This document shows, in pieces, positions 51,083 through 57,885 of a stretch of 64,000 bases of DNA; positions within the stretch are counted from its first letter, which is position 1, and every line of letters starts with the position of its first letter. Below the pieces are notes generated by a model that saw nothing but the letters and a program-made list of their open reading frames with translations, did not search any database and had not been told where the DNA came from. Source of the DNA: Chloroflexota bacterium. GTDB lineage: Bacteria > Chloroflexota > Anaerolineae > Anaerolineales > UBA4823. The stretch spans positions 100,680 to 164,679 of the forward strand of contig JAKOUW010000163.1 of the NCBI GenBank assembly GCA_029782365.1, given 5' to 3'. Position numbers and translations under genes: made by a program.

Positions 51083-52405
51083 ATGTCTTCAATGATGGAA
51101 TTGATCGACGCGGTGTGGTATCTGAAACGTGATATCGTTTCCAGCGGTTTCGATGCAGCCCTGGAACGGCTGGCTCAAGAAGTGCCAATGACCATTCACG
51201 CTTATCCCAGTGGAACTCAATGTTGGACCTGGAAGGTACCCGAACAGTGGGATTGCCAGGCTGCGTATCTGGAAACCCTGGATGGCAAAAAAATCATAGA
51301 CGCGGCAGATCATCCACTGCATGTGGTTTCGTATTCTCTGCCTTATGATGGCGTGGTGAGCCGGGATGAACTCCTGCCCCATATTTATACACATCCCCGC
51401 CGCCCGACGGCGATCCCTTTTGTTTTTAAGTATTATGACCGGACATGGGGTATGTGTTGTACCCAGGCGGTTAAAGAATCTCTGACTGAACCGGCATATC
51501 GGGTGGTCATTCGCACAACGTTCACACCGGGAAAGCTCAAAGTGGGCGAAGTGGTGATCCCCGGTCAAAGTGAAGAAAGCTTCATGCTGGTGGCTCATCT
51601 ATGCCATCCAGCCATGGTAAATGATGACCTGAGCGGCGTCGTAGTGGGATTAGATGTTGCTCGAGAATTGCTGGCGCAGGCTGCTGCCGGACATCAACTG
51701 TATTACACTTATCGCCTGCTGATTTTGCCAGAAACCATTGGTTCAGTGGCCTATTTAAGCCACCACGAAGACCTGATTCCGAAGATGGCAGGCGGCTTGT
51801 TCCTGGAAATGGTCGGGAACAATTCTGCACATGCCTTGCAAGGTTCTTATCAAACGCAGAGCCAGGTCGATCGATGCTTCAATGCATGTATCAAGGCGCT
51901 TGACCCTGATGGTTATGCAGGCGATTTCCGTACGATTATTGATAACGATGAGCGCCAATTCAATGCACCCGGCGTGCGGGTTCCGATGCTCTCTTTGTCG
52001 CGCGTCGAACCGTATGGGTCCCCTACCCGCCCATATCCAGAATACCATTCAAGCGATGACAGCCCAGCGATCATCGATGAAGACCGCCTGTCAGCGACGC
52101 GTGATCTGGTTCTACGAATGTTGGAGGCCTGGGAACAAAATCAATATGTAGTCAACCATTTCAAGGGCGAAATTTTCTGCGCAGCATATGGGATCTGGAT
52201 CGATTACCGGGTCAACCCGGAGGGTCACCGGCTGCTCTTCCGGGTGATGGATGCATGCGATGGCGAACATACCGTCGCCGATATTGCGGCCGAGCTAAAA
52301 GCGTCTTATTTTGTGGTTTGGGAAATTGTTTCTTTGCTGGAAAGCAAAGGGCTGGTTTCTTACAGCCGCACGCCGCACTCAACCAGCCCCAGGCGAAGTC
52401 AATAA
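51083..52405 (+). CDS. DUF4910 (M28-like) metallopeptidase-like protein
   Basis: About 440 residues. An N-terminal DUF2172-like region (about residues 1-120), a central M28-type zinc peptidase-like domain with VAHLCHPAMVNDDLSG (metal-binding His and Asp), ILPETIGS (Glu) and PYPEYHSSDDSP (His), and a C-terminal winged-helix-like segment (VADIAAELKASYFVVWEIV). Similar proteins recur in polysaccharide loci but their substrate is not known to me. As the ligands are intact, a role in removing or trimming an aminoacyl group is plausible. The start may be ATG 51083 or the GTG at 51047. It ends five bases from a convergent methyltransferase gene. Confidence 0.75.
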   Translation: MSSMMELIDAVWYLKRDIVSSGFDAALERLAQEVPMTIHAYPSGTQCWTWKVPEQWDCQAAYLETLDGKKIIDAADHPLHVVSYSLPYDGVVSRDELLPHIYTHPRRPTAIPFVFKYYDRTWGMCCTQAVKESLTEPAYRVVIRTTFTPGKLKVGEVVIPGQSEESFMLVAHLCHPAMVNDDLSGVVVGLDVARELLAQAAAGHQLYYTYRLLILPETIGSVAYLSHHEDLIPKMAGGLFLEMVGNNSAHALQGSYQTQSQVDRCFNACIKALDPDGYAGDFRTIIDNDERQFNAPGVRVPMLSLSRVEPYGSPTRPYPEYHSSDDSPAIIDEDRLSATRDLVLRMLEAWEQNQYVVNHFKGEIFCAAYGIWIDYRVNPEGHRLLFRVMDACDGEHTVADIAAELKASYFVVWEIVSLLESKGLVSYSRTPHSTSPRRSQ

Positions 52406-52410
52406 AAGCG

Positions 52411-53118
52411 CTATATTTTTTGGGCAATGGCCAGCCACTCGGCATGAATGTCATAAGCCGGGTTGAGCATTTCTGTCCATTCAATATGGCGCAATGTTTG
52501 CACCTGCCATCCTTCCTGGAACATTGCGAGCATCTGGCGTTTACTGTAGAAATTGAGCGGTCCAATGCCAACCAACGATCCTTGCGAAATATCTACGATT
52601 ACCCCATCCTCACCGGGATGCCCTGAAGCAGCAGAACTGTGACGGTCACTGTAACAATTGAAAAAGAATTTTCCTCCTGGCGCCAGCACCCGGCGAACTT
52701 CAGCGATCGTTTTGCGGGCGGCTGTAAAGCCGGAACAGGTCAGCGCTTCACGATCGATCACAAAATCAAAGACATCGCTTTCAAATGGCAGTGGTTGGTT
52801 AAAATCGCCAACCCGCAGATCTCCATTTAAACCTTCGGCTGAAAAGCGTTTGAGGGCAAATTCGATGGCGCTGGAGCTGCCATCAATCCCGCTAACGCTG
52901 AAACCTTCACGAGCGGCAAACCACAAATTATTACCGGCGCCGCATCCGATTTCCAAGATTTTGGTCTCACTGCGCGGCTTACTGCGGGAAAAACTGCGGT
53001 AGATAAAAGATACAACCGAATCAAATGGATAACGGTTTAATTGTTCGCCCTGGCTGTAAATATGCATTTCCCAATTGAAATTGGTGTCGGTTGGTTTATC
53101 TGGCTTATTCAGGCTCAT
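52411..53118 (-). CDS. Class I SAM-dependent methyltransferase
   Basis: A 235-residue methyltransferase. The SAM-binding motif is KILEIGCGAGNNLWFAA, with GIDGSSSAI (acidic residue 17 further on), and DVFDFVIDREAL as motif II. It is the only gene on the minus strand between 24.6 and 63.6 kb. AGGGAGA lies before the ATG at 53118; the longer frame upstream overlaps the start region of the GT2 gene at 53216. A TATACT box (53160-53155) precedes it. It may methylate a sugar hydroxyl of the polymer, but this is inference. Confidence 0.82.
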   Translation of the reverse strand: MSLNKPDKPTDTNFNWEMHIYSQGEQLNRYPFDSVVSFIYRSFSRSKPRSETKILEIGCGAGNNLWFAAREGFSVSGIDGSSSAIEFALKRFSAEGLNGDLRVGDFNQPLPFESDVFDFVIDREALTCSGFTAARKTIAEVRRVLAPGGKFFFNCYSDRHSSAASGHPGEDGVIVDISQGSLVGIGPLNFYSKRQMLAMFQEGWQVQTLRHIEWTEMLNPAYDIHAEWLAIAQKI

Positions 53119-53154
53119 TTTATTCTCCCTGTGGGTTAAAATGTGATGCACTTG

Positions 53155-53160
53155 AGTATA
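53155..53160 (-). promoter_or_regulatory. Possible -10 box for the minus-strand methyltransferase gene
   Basis: TATACT on the minus strand (53160 to 53155) would give a start near 53148 and a 30-nt leader with a good Shine-Dalgarno sequence. No -35 consensus at the right distance. Weak evidence. Confidence 0.3.
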
Positions 53161-53215
53161 AACGATTTTTATCCACTTGCTGATGGCAAGGTCTGTAAAC
53201 CATAGGTTGAAAGGC

Positions 53216-54181
53216 ATGACAGTTCCGCATTGTTCATTGGTGATTCGCGCTTTCAATGAAGGAGGTCACATTGGCCGCCTGCTGGAAGGCATTCGCCAGC
53301 AAACTATGACCAATTACGAAGTGATTGTGGTTGACTCCGGTTCGACGGATGACACAGTTGAGATTTCCCAGAGTTGGGGAGCAAATGTGGTTCATATTAG
53401 CCCGGAACTGTTCACCTTTGGCTATTCGCTCAACCAAGGCCTGGCGCAGGCTCAAGGTGAAATTGCTGTGATCGCCAGCGCTCATGTTTACCCGGTGTAT
53501 CCAGATTGGTTGGAACGCCTAATAGCTCCGTTTGAAGATCCTCAAATCGGGTTGACGTATGGGCGGCAAACCGGGCATGCCACCAGCAAATTTTCAGAAT
53601 TACAGATATTTGAAAGCTGGTATCCCAACCAATCCCAGCCGCGCCAGTATCATCCATTTTGTAATAACGCCAACGCCGCCGTGCGATTGGCATTATGGAG
53701 ACAGCACCCGTACGATGAAACCTTGCCTGGCCTGGAAGACCTGGCGTGGGCGCGCTGGATGATGGCTCAAGGGTATGCTTTGGCCTATGTAGCGGAGGCG
53801 GAAATTGTCCATGTACACCAAGAAACACCGCGAGGCGTGTTCAACCGCTACCGGCGAGAAGCGATGGCCTATAAACGGATTTTTCCTGAAGAACATTTCC
53901 ATATCACAACGTTTATTCGCCTGTTCACCGGGAGCGTGCTCAGTGACATCTGGCACGCGATACACCGCCGAGACAGGCTCAGCCGGCATTGGCGAAGCAT
54001 CCTGTGGTTTCGCTGGATGCAGTTTTGGGGCACTTACCAGGGCTACCGCCAATCTGGCCCGCTGACCTGGCGGCTTCGGCAGGTGTTTTATTATCCAAAG
54101 GGTATCCTCCCTGGCACACCGCATTTGCCAGCGCCGCGCTCTGTCAAACCTATTGATTACCAAGTTCAGGAGAAACCATGA
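53216..54181 (+). CDS. GT2 family glycosyltransferase (rhamnosyltransferase-like)
   Basis: A 321-residue GT-A protein. It begins with CSLVIRAFNEGGHIGRLLEG, continues VIVVDSGSTDDTVEI, and the DxD-equivalent region is SAHVYPVYPDWLERL. GLEDLAWARWM is the ED motif of the catalytic base. GAAAGG precedes the ATG at 53216. The C-terminus is basic and may lie on the membrane. It overlaps the next cytidylyltransferase gene by four bases. Confidence 0.85.
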   Translation: MTVPHCSLVIRAFNEGGHIGRLLEGIRQQTMTNYEVIVVDSGSTDDTVEISQSWGANVVHISPELFTFGYSLNQGLAQAQGEIAVIASAHVYPVYPDWLERLIAPFEDPQIGLTYGRQTGHATSKFSELQIFESWYPNQSQPRQYHPFCNNANAAVRLALWRQHPYDETLPGLEDLAWARWMMAQGYALAYVAEAEIVHVHQETPRGVFNRYRREAMAYKRIFPEEHFHITTFIRLFTGSVLSDIWHAIHRRDRLSRHWRSILWFRWMQFWGTYQGYRQSGPLTWRLRQVFYYPKGILPGTPHLPAPRSVKPIDYQVQEKP

Positions 54182-54870
54182 CTCGAATTGCCGCTTTGGT
54201 ACCCATGAGACACCATTCCCAGCGCGTCCCCGGAAAAAATTACCGTATCCTGGCAGGCAAGCCTCTATTTCACCACATCGTAGCCAGCTTGCTGGCCTGC
54301 CCGGCGATTGATGAAGTGATCGTTGATACCGACAGCGAGCCGGTGATGGATGGTTTGCGGCAGTTCTTTCCTGCCGTCAGAATCCTGTCTCGACCGGAAC
54401 GCTTGAGAGCAGACACCATTCCGATGAATGAGATTCTGGCATATGATACTGAGCAAGCGCAGGCGGATTTTTATCTACAAACCCATTCCACAAATCCATT
54501 GTTGCGCAGTGAAACGATAACGAGGGCATGCCAGGCACTGCTTTCCAAGTATCCAGCCTATGATTCGCTCTTCTCGGTCACCCGCCTGCAGACCCGTCTA
54601 TGGGATCAATTGGGGAGGCCGATTAATCACAACCCGGCTATTCTCTTGCAGACCCAGGATCTGCCGCCAGTGTACGAGGAAAACTCTTGCATATACGTTT
54701 TTACCCGCCAGAATTTGCTGGCGCGGCGCAACCGTCTGGGGGAGCGGCCAATGATGTTCGAAATATCACCGGAAGAAGCCTGGGATATAGACGAAGAAAT
54801 CGATTTTACAATTTGCGATTTCCTTGCCCAAAATAAAAATAAACCTGATAACTGGAAGAAAGATGATTAA
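54178..54870 (+). CDS. Third CMP-sugar synthetase-like cytidylyltransferase
   Basis: A 230-residue NeuA-type protein: ALVPMRHHSQRVPGKNYRIL, PLFHHIVASLL, THSTNPLLRSETI, and ENSCIYVFTR. It lacks a HAD domain. The R-x-G-S-K loop is altered to RHHSQRVPGK. No synthase gene is adjacent, so its substrate may be one of the other nonulosonates or another acid sugar. It is coupled upstream by ATGA and overlaps the next gene by a few bases. Confidence 0.8.
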   Translation: MTRIAALVPMRHHSQRVPGKNYRILAGKPLFHHIVASLLACPAIDEVIVDTDSEPVMDGLRQFFPAVRILSRPERLRADTIPMNEILAYDTEQAQADFYLQTHSTNPLLRSETITRACQALLSKYPAYDSLFSVTRLQTRLWDQLGRPINHNPAILLQTQDLPPVYEENSCIYVFTRQNLLARRNRLGERPMMFEISPEEAWDIDEEIDFTICDFLAQNKNKPDNWKKDD

Positions 54871-55675
54871 ACAAACTGTGAAGAAAATCACCCCGGAGCC
54901 AGTCTGGTCGCTGGCGCGTGATGTGGTCGATGGGATCCGGCGCCTGCCAGATTGGCCGCAGGCGCAGTTTCATCCCTGGCGGCGAGCGAGCGTTGCCCAA
55001 TTGACTGAACTGCGAGATAAACATCGCGGACAACGTTGCTTTATTATTGGCAACGGACCCAGCTTGAACCAAACAGACTTGAGCAAACTCAAGGGGGAAT
55101 TCACCTTTGGGTTAAATCGCATTTATATGATGTTCCCCCAGTTGGGTTTTACCACCACGTATTTTCTCTCGATGAATGACCTGGTCATCGAACAGTGTGC
55201 GGCGGATATTCGCGCCCTGCCCATCCCAAAATTCATTGCCTGGCGGGCGCACCGCTTTATCGAGCCAACCCCCGATTTGATGTTCTTGCACACATCCTAT
55301 ACTGGACCGAAATTCGCACGCGACGTGCGCGGCCGGTTATGGGAAGGAGCAACGGTCACATATGTCGCATTGCAGGTTGCATTTCACATGGGTTTTGAAA
55401 CCGTGATATTAATCGGCGTTGACCATAATTTTGTTACCAAAGGCCCGGCAAATATGACGGTTGTATCACAAGGCGACGATCCAAACCATTTCAACCCCAG
55501 CTATTTCGGCAAAGGATTTCGCTGGCAGCTGCCAGACCTGGATACTTCAGAACGCGCCTATCGTATGGCTCGTCAGGAATACGAGCAGGCAGGGCGTCAG
55601 GTGCTGGATGCTACGGTGGGCGGAAAACTAACCGTTTTTCCCAAAATCGATTATGCCAATTTGTTTAAGTTTTGA
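54863..55675 (+). CDS. DUF115/MAF-like protein, possible sialyltransferase-like
   Basis: A 270-residue protein. It has CFIIGNGPSLNQTDLSKLKG, TFGLNRIYMMF, and EGATVTYVALQVAFHMGFETVILIGVDHNF, the pattern of DUF115 domains found in flagellar motility accessory factors and 6-hydroxymethylpterin pyrophosphokinase-like proteins. GT42 sialyltransferases share a similar GNGPSL start and Gly-Val/Ile-Asp turn. Given three CMP-sugar synthetase-like genes in this locus, a transferase of nonulosonic acid is possible, but not shown. GGAAGAAAG precedes the ATG. About 390 bases without a clear gene follow. Confidence 0.65.
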   Translation: MIKQTVKKITPEPVWSLARDVVDGIRRLPDWPQAQFHPWRRASVAQLTELRDKHRGQRCFIIGNGPSLNQTDLSKLKGEFTFGLNRIYMMFPQLGFTTTYFLSMNDLVIEQCAADIRALPIPKFIAWRAHRFIEPTPDLMFLHTSYTGPKFARDVRGRLWEGATVTYVALQVAFHMGFETVILIGVDHNFVTKGPANMTVVSQGDDPNHFNPSYFGKGFRWQLPDLDTSERAYRMARQEYEQAGRQVLDATVGGKLTVFPKIDYANLFKF

Positions 55676-56074
55676 AGCGTCTGTATTTTGTGGCTGTTCT
55701 TTGCCTGTTGTTGGGCCGTGAATTCGCTGTCTTTCTGTTAGGTTTGCCCTAGTATTTTCTTTGTGCTGGTTTTGATCTGCGCACGGACCTCGGAATAATC
55801 GGGATTTTTCAAAATTGGTGATAAGTGGTGTATAGGATAGCCCTGCGCTCTGGTATTATTTCCACCTATATGGAATGTTCGATGAGTTTCTCTCGTCACA
55901 CAACGATAATCCATTTTTTAGGAATTTGTTTGTTTCGGTGGACGAGCGCCTGGGACAATCACCAAAAAGCGCGGCCGAACTATAACAGCAAGTACTGCAA
56001 GCGTTTAACTTCAACTCGTTCTAAACCACTGCCCAGGTTGGGCCCTTCGCTGTTTATCAGGTAGGTAATTGCTA
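55676..56074. other. Gene-poor gap with possible decayed sequence
   Basis: No convincing gene in about 400 bases. Directly after the previous gene, a TTG at 55672 overlapping its stop opens a 26-codon frame (to 55752) that is hydrophobic (LYFVAVLCLLLG) and could be the remnant of a membrane protein. A frame at 55825-56064 has no recognisable pattern. A small hairpin GCCCA-GGT-TGGGC lies near 56030-56045. It separates the DUF115 gene from the tandem GT2 genes. Confidence 0.4.
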
Positions 56075-57085
56075 ATGATGCCGGTCGATCAATTCCCTAA
56101 AGTCAGTATTATTACGCCATCTTTCAACCAGGCGGCTTTTCTGGAACAGACGATGCTCTCTGTCTTGAACCAGGGATATCCCAATTTGGAATACATGGTC
56201 GTTGATGGCGGCTCCACGGATGGCAGTGTTGACATTATCCGCAAGTATTCGGACAGGCTGGCCTGGTGGGTTTCTGAGAAAGACGCCGGTCAGGCTGATG
56301 CAATCAACAAAGGGTTCGCGCGCGCAAGCGGAGAAATTATTGGCTGGCTGAATTCAGATGATCTGTATCAGCCAGGAGCAGTTGTGTCAGCAGTCATAGC
56401 ACTGCAATCCGACCCGAATCTGGCGTTGGTGTATGGCAATTTGCTCTCAATCGATGGAACTGGAAGGGTGATCAATGTGCAGCGCTTCGGGAATTGGGGG
56501 CTTAAAGACTTGATGCGCTTTCGGATCATTGGGCAGCCGGCCGTCTTTATGCGTCGATCGGCATTAGAGAAAGCAGGTTTTCTCGATTTGCATTATCATT
56601 TTATGTTAGATACGCATTTGTGGCTGCGAGTGGCTCAACATGGAACAATGGAACATGTAAATGAAATTTGGGCGTGCGCACGCTTTCACGAAAACGCCAA
56701 AAATGTCGCCAAAGCCCTGGAATATGCCCCTGAAACTTACCAGGTGTTAGCCTGGATGCAGGCCCAACCAGTACTACGCCCGCTTTATTTACAGGACCGC
56801 TCACGAATTTGGGCTGGATATCACTTGTTAGCCGCCCGCTATCAATTGGATGGCGGGGATCACTATTCAGCATTGAAGTCTTATTTGCGCTGTTTTCTGG
56901 CCTATCCGCCGGCTGTGCGGCCCGAACTCCACCGCGTGGCTTATGCAGCCGCAAGCCTGGTGGTAAACCCGGCTGCACTGCGCAGGTGGTACCTTCAGCG
57001 CAAGGCCAGGCAGGCCCAGTCCAGTGAGAATCAGCGGCTGCAATCGAAGGCATCCCAGGCCGCGCCACCAACGAGGAAAGAGTAA
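56075..57085 (+). CDS. GT2 family glycosyltransferase, tandem copy 1
   Basis: A 336-residue GT-A enzyme. VSIITPSFNQAAFLEQTMLS, YMVVDGGSTDGSVDIIRKY and IIGWLNSDDLYQPGA (metal-binding SDD) are clear. The C-terminal 100 residues are helical and basic. The next gene has a near-identical arrangement (VDGGSTDGSV, AWWVSE, DAINKGFARA), so the two arose by tandem duplication. The start is ATG 56075 or 56078, with a TTG at 56069 in frame. Confidence 0.88.
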   Translation: MMPVDQFPKVSIITPSFNQAAFLEQTMLSVLNQGYPNLEYMVVDGGSTDGSVDIIRKYSDRLAWWVSEKDAGQADAINKGFARASGEIIGWLNSDDLYQPGAVVSAVIALQSDPNLALVYGNLLSIDGTGRVINVQRFGNWGLKDLMRFRIIGQPAVFMRRSALEKAGFLDLHYHFMLDTHLWLRVAQHGTMEHVNEIWACARFHENAKNVAKALEYAPETYQVLAWMQAQPVLRPLYLQDRSRIWAGYHLLAARYQLDGGDHYSALKSYLRCFLAYPPAVRPELHRVAYAAASLVVNPAALRRWYLQRKARQAQSSENQRLQSKASQAAPPTRKE

Positions 57086-57088
57086 CTC

Positions 57089-57880
57089 ATGTCGGCAAGT
57101 AGATCAACTCCTCGAGTTTCGATCATCACACCGTCTTATAACCAGGCCAGTTACCTGGAAGCGACGATCCAATCCGTCTTAACTCAAGATTATCCGAATA
57201 TGGAATATATCATCGTGGATGGCGGTTCCACGGATGGCAGTGTGGAGATCATTCGCAAATATGCCGCTAAGCTGGCCTGGTGGGTGTCTGAACGCGACAA
57301 GGGCCAGACGGATGCGATCAACAAAGGCTTTGCGCGGGCGACAGGCGATATCCTGGCCTGGATCAATTCGGATGATACCTACCTGCCTGGCGCGGTTGCG
57401 GAAGCTGCAAGCTATTTGCAGGCCCATCCTGAAGCCGGGATGGTTTACGGTGATGCTAACCTTGTGGATGGCGAAGGGAACCTGCTCGGTCCATTTCCTG
57501 CCCGCCAGACGGATTACCACCGCTTGCGGCAGGGGTATGTGCATATCCCGCAGCAGTCGAGTTTCTTTCGCGCCGCTCTTTGGCGGCAGGTTGGGCCATT
57601 AGATCCTTCTTTTTACTTTGCCATGGATTATGATTTGTGGGTGCGCCTGGCTAAGATCGCCCCATTGCATTATTATCCTCGCTTGTGGGCGAATTTTCGC
57701 TTGCACAGCAGTGGGAAAAGTGTGAAGAGCGACGACCGCTGTTGGCCGGAGATGCTGAAGGTGCATTGGCGCGAAGGAGGATCTGTTTTTTCCTGGCTGG
57801 TTGTCAAAGCCTATCTCCGGCCGCTGCTGTATGGCTGGCTGCCGTTGAACCTGCGTTTGCGCCTGAGGCGGAAGATTTGA
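57089..57880 (+). CDS. GT2 family glycosyltransferase, tandem copy 2
   Basis: A 263-residue GT-A enzyme. VSIITPSYNQASYLEATIQS, IIVDGGSTDGSVEIIRKYA, and ILAWINSDDTYLPGAV match copy 1 closely over the first 130 residues; later parts differ (HIPQQSSFFRAALWRQVG, DYDLWVRLA), so acceptors may differ. It is shorter than copy 1 by about 70 C-terminal residues. GAGGAAAGAG precedes the ATG, three bases after the stop of copy 1. Confidence 0.88.
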   Translation: MSASRSTPRVSIITPSYNQASYLEATIQSVLTQDYPNMEYIIVDGGSTDGSVEIIRKYAAKLAWWVSERDKGQTDAINKGFARATGDILAWINSDDTYLPGAVAEAASYLQAHPEAGMVYGDANLVDGEGNLLGPFPARQTDYHRLRQGYVHIPQQSSFFRAALWRQVGPLDPSFYFAMDYDLWVRLAKIAPLHYYPRLWANFRLHSSGKSVKSDDRCWPEMLKVHWREGGSVFSWLVVKAYLRPLLYGWLPLNLRLRLRRKI

Positions 57881-57885
57881 ATTCG

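Noticed and set aside
55825..56064. A 79-codon open frame in the gap before the tandem GT2 genes
   Set aside because: No Shine-Dalgarno sequence, no recognisable domain, and composition unlike the neighbouring genes.
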